A program made the translations under genes and the position numbers. Below the pieces are notes generated by a model. It was not told where the DNA came from. It worked only from the letters and a program-made list of their open reading frames with translations, and searched no databases. From an uncultured Dehalococcoidia bacterium (GTDB lineage Bacteria > Chloroflexota > Dehalococcoidia > Lucifugimonadales > Australimonadaceae), in contig OY282355.1 in the NCBI GenBank assembly GCA_958295525.1, positions 1,029,504-1,093,503 on the forward strand: a DNA stretch of 64,000 nt, written 5' to 3'. How positions within the stretch are numbered: position 1 is the stretch's first letter; every line of letters begins with the position of its first letter. Below are positions 41,064 through 48,966 of this stretch, piece after piece.

Positions 41064-42569
41064 ATGAGACTTGCGCCCATCCGCGTCATCCTCGGCGCGG
41101 CGCTTTTCGCCGCCGCCGCTTGCCAGACGGCCTCCCCCGACCCGACTCCCACGCCGACGGCCACGCCTGTTCCGCCCCGCGTAACGAGCCATTCCGCCGC
41201 GATCAGCGAGGCGAACTCGCTCATCGCCGAGGTGAAGGTCGCGCTGACGGAGCCCGCGCGCGTCGTCATCGAGTACGCGAACCCGGAGGCGGGGCGGTTC
41301 CGAACGGCGGCGAGCGGCCCGGCGGCGGAGCACGCGATTCCCGTCGTCCGCCTGCGCGCCGAAACCGCCTACTCCTACGCCGTCGGCGTCGAGGGGGCGG
41401 ACGGTTTCGCGTTCGGGCCGGAGGTTGGCTCGTTCACGACCGGCCCGCTGCCCGACGGCCTCGCCCGCGCCCGGCGGACCGTCTCCGGCCGGAGCACGCA
41501 GCCGCTCATCCTCACGGACTACACGCAAGGCATCGAATATCCCGACGTCGCGTCCTACGTCGTGGTCTTGGACGACGAAGGGCGCATCGTCTGGCACTAC
41601 AAGGACGTCCACGTGGCCCCGCCCCTCGGTCGCTCCGGCGTCAAAGGGGTCAAGCAAACCCCCGACGGCAACTTCGCTTACGCCATCAATAGTTGCTGCA
41701 TCAAGGAGGTCACTCCGCTGGGGCGCCAGGTGGATCAGATCGTGGGCAACGCGGTTGACGGCGTGATGCACCACGGCTTCCTCTATCTGGACGACGACCG
41801 CGTCCTCTACCTCGCGGACAGAGAGATCGTGTTCGACGATTCAGCCAACGGCGGAGATGCGGAGACCGCCGCCATCGTGGAAACGCTCCGCGTCTGGGAT
41901 CAAAGCAGCGGACGGACGGATGAGGTCTGGAACGCGACCGACTTCTGGGACATCGCCTCTCCCGACCAGCGCGTGCAATGGAACGCCGCCCGCCCGCCGG
42001 TGCGCTGGACGCACGTCAACTCCCTCAACCGCGGGCCCCGAGGCTCCTTCATCCTCTCATCAAGGAACCGCAACCAGGTCTTCTCGGTCAGCCCCGACTT
42101 CAGCGCGGTGGAGCGGCTCCTCAACGGCCCCGACAGCGACTACGTTTTCTCCGACCCGAACGACCTGTTCCACCGGCAGCACTCGGCGAGCGAACTGGCC
42201 AACGGGAACATCCTGCTCTTCGACAACGGCGCCACGCGCCCCGACGAAGAGGGCGGAGCGTACTCGCGCGCGCTGGAACTGCGCCTCGACGACGCTAACG
42301 GAACGGCGGAGAAGGTTTGGGAATTCCGCGCCGACCCCGACATCTACTCGCGCAATCTCGGCGACGTCCAACGCCTCGCCAACGGCAATACGCTCGTCAA
42401 TTTCGGCAGATCAGAGGACGCCCTCCAAATTCCCATTGCGCTGATCGAGACGACGCCCGCAGGCGAAGAAGTGTTCCGCCTAGAGGCAGTCAGCCTCGCC
42501 GGCGAGCATCTGCGCTCCTTCGCCCATACGGACATACCCAGCATTATGGGCGAGACCAAGATTGAGTAG
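41064..42569 (+). CDS. Aryl-sulfotransferase (ASST)-like lipoprotein
   Basis: A 501-residue lipoprotein with the signal MRLAPIRVILGAALFAAAAC and a short Pro/Thr-rich tether. Residues about 40-130 look like a fibronectin-III-type or Big domain (RVTSHSAAISE, TAYSYAVGV). Residues 150-490 form the ASST propeller: LDDEGRIVWHYKD, MHHGFLYLDDDRVL, WTHVNSLNRGPRGSFILSSRN, FHRQHSASELANGNILLFDNG and RLANGNTLVNFG. It belongs to the same broad family as the lipoprotein at 15146 but has no FFLH modules. Its acceptor is unknown. Confidence 0.85.
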   Translation: MRLAPIRVILGAALFAAAACQTASPDPTPTPTATPVPPRVTSHSAAISEANSLIAEVKVALTEPARVVIEYANPEAGRFRTAASGPAAEHAIPVVRLRAETAYSYAVGVEGADGFAFGPEVGSFTTGPLPDGLARARRTVSGRSTQPLILTDYTQGIEYPDVASYVVVLDDEGRIVWHYKDVHVAPPLGRSGVKGVKQTPDGNFAYAINSCCIKEVTPLGRQVDQIVGNAVDGVMHHGFLYLDDDRVLYLADREIVFDDSANGGDAETAAIVETLRVWDQSSGRTDEVWNATDFWDIASPDQRVQWNAARPPVRWTHVNSLNRGPRGSFILSSRNRNQVFSVSPDFSAVERLLNGPDSDYVFSDPNDLFHRQHSASELANGNILLFDNGATRPDEEGGAYSRALELRLDDANGTAEKVWEFRADPDIYSRNLGDVQRLANGNTLVNFGRSEDALQIPIALIETTPAGEEVFRLEAVSLAGEHLRSFAHTDIPSIMGETKIE

Positions 42570-42592
42570 GAGTTTGCGGGGCGGTCCGCACC

Positions 42593-42800
42593 GCTCGTCA
42601 TTCCCGCGCAGGCGGGAATCCAGGAATCCTGACGCGGACGCCGCAGCAGCAGCCTACGCCGAGGAGACCGCGCGGCTCGTCATTCCCGCGCAGGCGGGAA
42701 TCCAGGAATCCTGACGCGGACGCGGAGGCAGCAGCAGCCTACGCCGAGGAGACCCCTGCGACCACGTCGTTCCCGGGTAGGCGGGAACCTACTGGGCATA
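42593..42800. repeat. Tandem duplication of about 78 bp containing inverted-orientation palindromes
   Basis: Units 42593-42669 and 42675-42754 are near-identical, each with one palindrome (TTCCCGCGCAGGCGGGAA) followed by a CAGCAGCAGCC-containing stretch. A third, diverged palindrome follows. Here the repeats lie in the opposite orientation to most arrays. Confidence 0.87.
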
Positions 42801-42842
42801 GGGCGCGATTCCCCGCTGCCCGCCCCTCCACGGAAGCGGGGC

Positions 42843-43166
42843 CTACTTCTGCCTCCCGCGAAGCCCGGACAGCAGACCGATCAGAATGCCCATTCCGTTG
42901 GCGAAAGACGCCGCTTTGCTTTCGTTCCCGGGCGCCGTCATAAACTTGATCGCCGACTCCGAGGCCTTGTTCACGTTCTCGGCGGCCTTGTTGACGTTGT
43001 CAGCCGCGCTCGTCATTGCGCCAAGCAACCGGCGGAGCGCCTTGAAGAGCAGGCACGCCGCCACGAGGAGAAAAAGCGACAGCAGCACGCCCACCGCCAA
43101 GTAGGAGCTGAGCAGGATGTCCCGGACTACCGCTACGGTCGTTTCGTCTAGCAAGGCTCTCTCCAT
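42843..43166 (-). CDS. Small single-pass membrane protein
   Basis: A 107-residue protein with one membrane helix (about residues 20-43: SYLAVGVLLSLFLLVAACLLF) and a C-terminal region with heptad-like NVNKAAENVNKASES repeats, resembling DUF948-type or YtxH-like proteins. A TAGAAT box lies near 43210. The GGAG directly touches the ATG at 43166, so the in-frame TTG four codons on, with better spacing from a second GGAG, may be the real start. Confidence 0.6.
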   Translation of the reverse strand: MERALLDETTVAVVRDILLSSYLAVGVLLSLFLLVAACLLFKALRRLLGAMTSAADNVNKAAENVNKASESAIKFMTAPGNESKAASFANGMGILIGLLSGLRGRQK

Positions 43167-43234
43167 CTCCTTCGGGCGCGGGCGCCCGTCGCGCTTCGTC
43201 GCGCGCTATTCTACCGCACTCTCTCCACCGCCCG

Positions 43235-43335
43235 TCTATGCGGGCAGGGCGGGGCAATGGGGGGGCGCTGCGCGCCGACTGGATTCCCGCCTATGCGGGA
43301 ATGACGGCAACGGGGAATGACGGGCAACGGGGGGG
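43235..43335. repeat. Two palindromic repeats
   Basis: A diverged and a complete palindrome (TTCCCGCCTATGCGGGAA near 43283) lie downstream of the MFS gene. Confidence 0.8.
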
Positions 43336-43339
43336 GCGA

Positions 43340-44605
43340 CTAGCCCGCCCGCGCCGGAACGGCCACCGCGCCCCGGTAGACGCCGCGCAGAACGCCGAGC
43401 GCGAGGCTCGCCGCCACGACGACGACGAACCCCATTCCCAGCGCCCAGAGGACGCTCGGCGCTCCGAAGGCGTCCGCCGCGAAGCCGTTGGCCAAGTTCA
43501 CCGCCGCCATCGTTCCGCCCACGTTCACCTGATTCAGCCCGGTCAATCTCCCGCGCATTCCGTCCGGCGCGAGCGATTGCACCATCGCTTGGCCCGTCGC
43601 CATAAACGCCGCTTGCGCGCATCCCATCGCGGCCATTCCCAGCAGCATTCCGGGGATCGAGCCTGCCATCGCCACGAGGAGCATCGCGGCGCCGCTGACC
43701 GCCCCCGTGATGAGCAGGAGCCTCCCCCTTGCGGCGGCACTCCGCACTCCTGCGATGCCGATCACGCCCACGAGCGCGCCCGCGCCGACCCCCATCATTA
43801 GGTAGGTCGCGCCGCCCTCCGTGTCTCCCAGAACGTCGCGGGCGAGCACAGGCAGCATAGACTCGAACGACATCGTCATCGCGCAGTGGAGCGCGATCAG
43901 GACGAACAGCGCCCGCAGGCGCGCGTCCGACCAGGCGTATCGCACCGCCGCCCACAGGCTCGCGCCCACCTTGTCGCCGCGGGTGAGTTCGCCGGTCGAG
44001 CGCGTGCGGACGGCGAAGATGCAGGCGATGCCGATAGCGTAGAACGCCGTGCTCGCCAGGAACGCCGCGCTTGGGCCGACGTGGATCAGCGCGGGCGCGA
44101 TAAGCCCCGGCCCGAAGAGCCGCGCGCCTTGCAGCGACATCTGATTCAGCGCAATTGCGTTGAGCCAGCGCTCGCGCGGCACGAGATTCGGAATCAGCGT
44201 CTGCGTCGCCGTCATTTGGAACGCGCGGAAACTCCCGTTGAGGAACGAGAGGACGATGACGTGCCACACCGTGAGCGCGTCGGAGAAGGCGAGCGCCGTG
44301 AGCGCGACGGCGTGGCCGAGTTGCAGCGTGTAGCCGGCGGCCAGCACCGTGCGGCGGTCGAAGCGGTCGGCCACGTACCCGGCCAGCGGCGGCATCAGGA
44401 ATCGGGGGGCCATCGCGGCGAACGTGGTTATGCCGACCAGCGCGGACGAACCGGTCATCTCCAGGACGAGCACGCCGCGCGCGACGATGAGCGCCCAGTA
44501 CGCCGATTGTCCGCTGAGGCTTCCGAGCCACACCCAGCGGAAGTCCCTGTGCTGGAGCGCCGCGCCGTAGCGGTCCCAAGCGGCTCTGAGGAGAGGAGAT
44601 CGCAT
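43340..44605 (-). CDS. MFS exporter (MFS_3 type), second copy
   Basis: A 421-residue, 12-helix transporter of the same family as the gene at 17842. HRDFRWVWLGSL, AGYVADRFDRRTVLAAGY, RAFQMTATQTLIPNLVPRERWLNAIALNQ and GMRGRLTGLNQVNVGG are the matching blocks. The substrate is unknown. A TATACT box ends nine bases before the ATG, so this too is a leaderless gene. The longer frame in another phase at 43236-44579 is a shadow. Confidence 0.85.
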   Translation of the reverse strand: MRSPLLRAAWDRYGAALQHRDFRWVWLGSLSGQSAYWALIVARGVLVLEMTGSSALVGITTFAAMAPRFLMPPLAGYVADRFDRRTVLAAGYTLQLGHAVALTALAFSDALTVWHVIVLSFLNGSFRAFQMTATQTLIPNLVPRERWLNAIALNQMSLQGARLFGPGLIAPALIHVGPSAAFLASTAFYAIGIACIFAVRTRSTGELTRGDKVGASLWAAVRYAWSDARLRALFVLIALHCAMTMSFESMLPVLARDVLGDTEGGATYLMMGVGAGALVGVIGIAGVRSAAARGRLLLITGAVSGAAMLLVAMAGSIPGMLLGMAAMGCAQAAFMATGQAMVQSLAPDGMRGRLTGLNQVNVGGTMAAVNLANGFAADAFGAPSVLWALGMGFVVVVAASLALGVLRGVYRGAVAVPARAG

Positions 44606-44614
44606 CGCGCCGGG

Positions 44615-44620
44615 AGTATA
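44615..44620 (-). promoter_or_regulatory. -10 box TATACT, leaderless type
   Basis: On the minus strand TATACT ends nine bases before the ATG of the MFS gene at 44605. Confidence 0.6.
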
Positions 44621-44804
44621 CGCCTACACGGAGCGCGCCGAATGAACGCGCGGGCGCGAACCTCGCCCCCTGTCGTCCTTCCCGCCCCCATCCCCCCCCT
44701 CGCCCGCCCCTTACCCCCGCGATTGTTGCGATTCCGTTACAAATGCCCCCGCGCCGCCCGCGCCCCCTTGCCCCCGCGCCCGCTAGCGCATAACCTTAAC
44801 CCCA

Positions 44805-45482
44805 ATGAAACTGCGTTTCCGCGCAACCATCGCCGCGCTCGTTTTAGGAGCCGCGCTTTCAGCCGCTTGCGGCGCCGAGAGCGCGGCGACGCCCACTCCC
44901 GCCCCAACCGCGACGCCGGCCCCGCAGTCCCAGCCGACCGCCGCCCCAACGCCAGCGACCACAGGAGCGACAATGCCGCAGCAGTACGACGCGCCCCCGC
45001 CTCTGACGATAGACCCGGCCAAGCGCTACACCGCCACGTTCGTGACCGGAAAGGGCGACATCGTCGTCTCCCTCTTCGCCGACAAAGCCCCCAACACGGT
45101 CAACAACTTCGTCTTCCTCGCCCGCGAAGGCTTCTACGACAACACGACCTTCCACCGCGTCATCCCCGGCTTTATGGCGCAAGGCGGCGACCCCGACGGC
45201 ACAGGCAGAGGAGGCCCCGGCTACCGCTTCGCCGACGAATTCGCCCCCGGCCTCAAGCACGACAAGCCCGGCGTCCTCTCGATGGCCAACGCGGGGCCCA
45301 ACACCAACGGCAGCCAATTCTTCCTGACCTTCGTCCCCACGCCCCACCTGGACGGCAGGCACGCCGTCTTCGGCGAGGTCGTCGAAGGAATGGACGTCCT
45401 GCTCAGCGTCAGCCCACGCGACCCGCAGTCCGCGGCCGCCCCGGGCGACGCGATTGAGACGATCAGCATCGCGGAGGAGTAA
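44805..45482 (+). CDS. Lipoprotein peptidyl-prolyl cis-trans isomerase (cyclophilin)
   Basis: A 225-residue protein with a lipoprotein signal ([11 protein letters not shown], Cys near residue 22), a Pro/Thr-rich linker to about residue 70, and a full cyclophilin domain. [41 protein letters not shown], the active-site arginine in FHRV, and [15 protein letters not shown] are present. It would catalyse proline isomerisation outside the membrane during protein folding. No ribosome site is evident before the ATG. Confidence 0.93.
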   Translation: MKLRFRATIAALVLGAALSAACGAESAATPTPAPTATPAPQSQPTAAPTPATTGATMPQQYDAPPPLTIDPAKRYTATFVTGKGDIVVSLFADKAPNTVNNFVFLAREGFYDNTTFHRVIPGFMAQGGDPDGTGRGGPGYRFADEFAPGLKHDKPGVLSMANAGPNTNGSQFFLTFVPTPHLDGRHAVFGEVVEGMDVLLSVSPRDPQSAAAPGDAIETISIAEE

Positions 45483-45566
45483 CATTCGCCTTGCGCCGCC
45501 ATCCGGCACAGGGCGGCGGCGACCTCCGCGGAGAGCGGAAGGAACACGGAACACAGGAGGAGAACG

Positions 45567-46577
45567 ATGATCCGCGCGGAATACATTTGGGTGGACGGCT
45601 CCCAGCCGACCGCGAAGTTGCGCTCGAAGACGAAGATCGTCGAGAGCGCCGAACTCGCCGACCTGCCGATCTGGGGATTCGACGGCTCGTCCACGAACCA
45701 GGCCCCCGGCGACCAGTCCGACTGCGTGCTCCGGCCCGTCTTCGTGTGCCCCGATCCCATCCGGGGCGGCGACGACGTGCTCGTGATGTGCGACGTCCTC
45801 CTCGCCGATATGAGCCCGCACCCCACCAACACCCGCGACGCCTGCGCCGCCGCCGCCGAAAAGTACGCCTCCCTCGAGTTCATCTTCGGCATCGAGCAGG
45901 AGTACACCTTCTTCAAAGGCTCCCGGCCCCTCGGCTTCCCCTCCGAAGGCTTCGCCGCGCCCCAGGGCGGCTACTACTGCGGCGTCGGCGCCGACGAGGT
46001 CTTCGGACGCGAGGTCGTCGAAGACCACCTCGAGGCCTGCCTCGACGCCGAACTCCTCATCTCCGGCATCAACGCCGAGGTGATGCCCGGCCAGTGGGAG
46101 TTCCAAGTCGGCCCGCTCCCCGCGCTCGAGGTCTCCGACCAACTGTGGATCGCCCGCTGGCTCCTCTACCGCATTGGCGAGGAGCACGAAATCAGCGCCA
46201 CGCTCTACCCCAAGCCGGCGCGCGGCGACTGGAACGGCGCGGGCGCCCACACCAACTTCTCCACGAGCGCTATGCGCTCCTCCTACCAGCCCAACATTGA
46301 CGCCGCCGAAGCCCTCGGCACGCGCCACGACCTCCACATCGCCAACTACGGCTTCGGCATCGAAGAGCGCCTCACCGGCCGCCACGAGACCGCCTCCTAC
46401 AAGGAGTTCAAGTACGGCGTCTCCGACCGCGGCGCCTCCATCCGCATCCCCTGGCAAGTCGAGCGCGAAGGCAAGGGCTACATCGAAGACCGCCGCCCCA
46501 ACGCCAACATGGAGCCCTACACCGTCACCCGCCTCATTATGGAGACGGTCGGCGACGCCGCGATGGCCCAGCAGTAG
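45567..46577 (+). CDS. glnII: Glutamine synthetase type II
   Basis: A 336-residue enzyme of the short, eukaryote-like GSII class, which makes glutamine from glutamate and ammonia with ATP. LPIWGFDGSSTNQAPGDQSD, FGIEQEYTFF, GINAEVMPGQWEFQVGP, NGAGAHTNFST and the DRRPNANMEPY C-terminal motif are diagnostic. GSI-type adenylylation sites are absent, so control must differ from GlnA. AGGAGGAGAACG precedes the ATG. A strong terminator hairpin follows the gene. Confidence 0.95.
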   Translation: MIRAEYIWVDGSQPTAKLRSKTKIVESAELADLPIWGFDGSSTNQAPGDQSDCVLRPVFVCPDPIRGGDDVLVMCDVLLADMSPHPTNTRDACAAAAEKYASLEFIFGIEQEYTFFKGSRPLGFPSEGFAAPQGGYYCGVGADEVFGREVVEDHLEACLDAELLISGINAEVMPGQWEFQVGPLPALEVSDQLWIARWLLYRIGEEHEISATLYPKPARGDWNGAGAHTNFSTSAMRSSYQPNIDAAEALGTRHDLHIANYGFGIEERLTGRHETASYKEFKYGVSDRGASIRIPWQVEREGKGYIEDRRPNANMEPYTVTRLIMETVGDAAMAQQ

Positions 46578-46650
46578 CGCGCCCCGCCCGCGTCCTCCGG
46601 CGGCTGCGGCGACCGAACGGCGGTCGCCGCAGAGGTCTCACAACGGAGAA

Positions 46651-46681
46651 AAGCCCCCGCACGCAATGCGCGCGGGGGCTT
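46651..46681. terminator. Hairpin terminator between glnII and tRNA-Asp
   Basis: AAGCCCCCGC at 46651-46660 pairs with GCGGGGGCTT at 46672-46681 around an 11-base loop. It is followed by TCTTCTC on the plus strand and preceded by A-rich sequence, so it can end both convergent transcripts. Confidence 0.85.
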
Positions 46682-46698
46682 CTTCTCGCTATCGCCGC

Positions 46699-46777
46699 TG
46701 GCGACCCGGACCGGATTTGAACCGGCGATCTCCGCCTTGACAGGGCGGTGTGTTAAACCAGGCTACACCACCGGGCC
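46699..46777 (-). tRNA. tRNA-Asp (anticodon GUC)
   Basis: On the minus strand the acceptor GGCCCGG pairs with CCGGGTC (one G-T pair). The anticodon stem CCGCC/GGCGG holds the loop CTGTCAA with anticodon GTC. GGTTCAAATCC forms the T arm and CCA is encoded at the 3' end. Confidence 0.94.
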
Positions 46778-46817
46778 GCGGTAGCGATGCCCCGGCTCCG
46801 CCGGGGCGTCAGAACGC

Positions 46818-47042
46818 TCAGCCGATCCCATGATACCCCACGATGACGAGGCTGCCCTCCACCATCACAGGCGTCACACGCTCGCCGCCCGTCAGCCGCT
46901 CCAACTCCCCAACCAGGTCGGGGCGCTCCTCCAAGTCAACTTGCCGGTACTCGACCCCGTCCTTGTCGAGGTCGTGCAACAGCGCGTCCGAGTAGGAGCA
47001 ATCGGGGCGCGTATAGACGACGAGCGCAGGTTCGCTGACCAT
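46818..47042 (-). CDS. Glutaredoxin-like protein with CSYS active site
   Basis: A 74-residue thioredoxin-fold protein of glutaredoxin/NrdH type. VVYTRPDCSYSDALLHDL holds the active site with only the first cysteine (C-S-Y-S), so it is monothiol-like. The TPVMVEG cis-proline loop is present. A TATGCT box ends ten bases before the ATG at 47042, so the upstream ATG at 47057, which lies inside that box, is rejected. Confidence 0.82.
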   Translation of the reverse strand: MVSEPALVVYTRPDCSYSDALLHDLDKDGVEYRQVDLEERPDLVGELERLTGGERVTPVMVEGSLVIVGYHGIG

Positions 47043-47052
47043 CTCGCCGACT

Positions 47053-47058
47053 AGCATA
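47053..47058 (-). promoter_or_regulatory. -10 box TATGCT, leaderless type
   Basis: On the minus strand TATGCT ends ten bases before the glutaredoxin start at 47042. Confidence 0.5.
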
Positions 47059-47207
47059 ACACACCGCGCCGCGCTACGCCATGCGCTCGTTCAACGCATA
47101 TGAGACAGCGGGGTCGCGGGGGCGCCTCTATGCGCTGCATGGCAAGATGCTCCGCCGGCGGCGGACTGCGGGACATATGCTATCCTCAAATGGGCAAGGA
47201 GCGTGCG

Positions 47208-47435
47208 ATGGCAAGGCGGTTCGAGCCTCTGGGAGGCGTCATAACGAGCGTCGAAGTCGACGAGGACGGCTTCGCTCTCGTCGGAGTCGCCCATCCGGCG
47301 TGCGGCGCAAGCGCGTCATACGCATCGGGCCCGCTGGACGACGGGCGAGAACCGGTCTCCTGCGGCAAGTGCGGCGAGCCGCTGTTGATGTATCGGGGAG
47401 AAGAGAGCGAATTGACGGCGGACGCCACGTTGTGA
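47208..47435 (+). CDS. Small zinc-ribbon-like hypothetical protein
   Basis: A 75-residue protein. It has HPACGAS and, 20 residues later, SCGKCGEP, which could bind one zinc. An AAGGAG site seven bases upstream supports the ATG at 47208 over earlier ones at 47100 and 47190. The function is unknown. It precedes the PLD nuclease gene by 40 bases and may be cotranscribed with it. Confidence 0.55.
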   Translation: MARRFEPLGGVITSVEVDEDGFALVGVAHPACGASASYASGPLDDGREPVSCGKCGEPLLMYRGEESELTADATL

Positions 47436-47475
47436 GCGCGAGCGTCCTTGCTCAGCAAGGCGCGGAGGACTCGGC

Positions 47476-48336
47476 ATGGTGCAAATTATCAGCAGCGGCT
47501 GGCGGGATGACCTCGCTGACATCGCCGCTTCCGCGCGTCGTTCCGTTCTGGTCGTCGCGCCTTTTATCAAATACAAGGAAGCCGATTGGCTTTGCGGCCT
47601 TCTGCGTTCGGGCGTTGAGGTCGTTACGCTAGCGAACATTGACGCCGAGGCGGTCAGCGCGTCGGCGTTGGATATTGCTGCGCTGCGCCGCCTCGTGGAA
47701 GCATCTCCTACTTCCCGCCTAGTCGCGTTATCCAACCTCCACGCAAAAGTATTCGTCGCCGACGCGAAGGCGGCGATTGTCACGTCCGGCAACCTCACGA
47801 GGGCAGGCTTGGATGACAATATTGAATGTGGCGTCTTGATCCGCCAACCCAAATTGGCGAGGGAATTGCGCGAGAGGATGCTAGCCTTCGCTCGCCTGGG
47901 GAGCCCTATGGACGCTCAAGCAATTGGCCAATTCGCGCCTCTGGAAGCCGAACTACGGGAAACGCGCGCCCAAGTCAGCCATTCCGCCACGCCAACTGCG
48001 ATGAAACGTTTCGCAGCGTTGATGAAGGACGCCCGGCAGAAGTTCGCCGCCGCGCAGGTCGGCGACCGCAGCCCGCATGCCGTATTCGCGGACGCCATCC
48101 AATTCATCCTCGCTCGGGGGCCGCAGAAAACCAAAGCAATTGAGGCGGAAACGCAACGACTTATGCCGCACCTCTGCGACGACAATGAGTACTTTGAGAT
48201 CAAAGGGGAGCCGTACGGAAGAACGTGGAAACGCCGTCTGCGCCACGCCCAATTACACCTCAAGCGAAGAGGAATTATTGTATACGACGGGAAGGATCAG
48301 AATTGGGCGTTGACGCAAGGTTTCGCGCCTGAGTAA
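47476..48336 (+). CDS. Phospholipase D-like (single HKD) protein with C-terminal winged helix
   Basis: A 286-residue protein. Residues about 15-130 form a PLD-like half: SVLVVAPFIKYKEA, then NLHAKVFVADAKAAIVTSGNLTRAGL, where HxK and the trailing SGN match the HKD motif. A single copy implies a dimer, as in Nuc/BfiI-type nucleases. The C-terminal 110 residues resemble an Mrr-N/winged-helix DNA-binding domain (TWKRRLRHAQLHLKRRGIIVYDG, WALT). A DNA-cleaving role, perhaps restriction-like, is inferred. GGAGGACTCGGC precedes the ATG. Confidence 0.75.
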   Translation: MVQIISSGWRDDLADIAASARRSVLVVAPFIKYKEADWLCGLLRSGVEVVTLANIDAEAVSASALDIAALRRLVEASPTSRLVALSNLHAKVFVADAKAAIVTSGNLTRAGLDDNIECGVLIRQPKLARELRERMLAFARLGSPMDAQAIGQFAPLEAELRETRAQVSHSATPTAMKRFAALMKDARQKFAAAQVGDRSPHAVFADAIQFILARGPQKTKAIEAETQRLMPHLCDDNEYFEIKGEPYGRTWKRRLRHAQLHLKRRGIIVYDGKDQNWALTQGFAPE

Positions 48337-48360
48337 AGGCAGGTCCCCCCCACTCCCCTC

Positions 48361-48966
48361 CTACCCCAAAACCGAAAACCCCTCGCCGAGCGGGGCGCGG
48401 CCCGTCGCGGCGAGCGCCAGTTGCGCGCCGCGCCCCGACTCCAGCGCGAGGTCGGCCAGCGTCCGCAGCGTGAGAGCGAGCGCCTCGCGCGGAGGCTGCG
48501 CCTCGACGCCAATCGCGTTCGCCAGGTCGAGCGCGTGAATCGTCAACTCGAAGACGCGCGTCTCCAGGTAGTCGCCGAAGCGGATGCCGCCGTTGTCGTA
48601 GGCGATGATTTCGTCTTCGGAAGTCGCACCGAGAATCCGCTCCGCGCGGGCCCAGTCCTCCCGCATCGCGGCCAACGGGTCGCCGCCGAGCGCCTTCGCC
48701 GCCTCGCGCCCGCGCTCCGCGACCTGCTCGTTTGCGTTGGGACGCCCGAGCGACCGCCGGTAGTGATCAGCAGCGGACGCGACATCGACGGCGGAGGCGC
48801 GGCGCGCCCCGAACTCCTCGATCCGCGTGATGGAGCGGCTCGCGTGCCCGACGAGGTCGCGGACGCTCCATACGCCCAGCGCGGGCGCGTCCCACTGCTC
48901 AGGCCGAACTTTGCCTGCGGCGTCCAGAAAGAACGCGACGGCCTGGCGGCAAGCGGCCTTGCTCAT
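48361..48966 (-). CDS. DinB-like maleylpyruvate isomerase-family protein
   Basis: A 201-residue four-helix protein of the mycothiol-dependent maleylpyruvate isomerase N-terminal (DinB-like) superfamily. WSVRDLVGHASRSITRIEEF gives the first metal histidine, and RVFELTIHALDLANAIG the second histidine region. Its true substrate and thiol cofactor are unknown. The start at 48966 overlaps the metE stop by ATGA, so it is coupled to metE. The long open frame upstream of it on the same strand is a shadow of metE. Confidence 0.8.
   Translation of the reverse strand: MSKAACRQAVAFFLDAAGKVRPEQWDAPALGVWSVRDLVGHASRSITRIEEFGARRASAVDVASAADHYRRSLGRPNANEQVAERGREAAKALGGDPLAAMREDWARAERILGATSEDEIIAYDNGGIRFGDYLETRVFELTIHALDLANAIGVEAQPPREALALTLRTLADLALESGRGAQLALAATGRAPLGEGFSVLG

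Noticed and set aside
43236-44579. Alternative minus-strand frame over the MFS gene
   Set aside because: Arginine-rich shadow phase; the 43340-44605 frame encodes the membrane helices.
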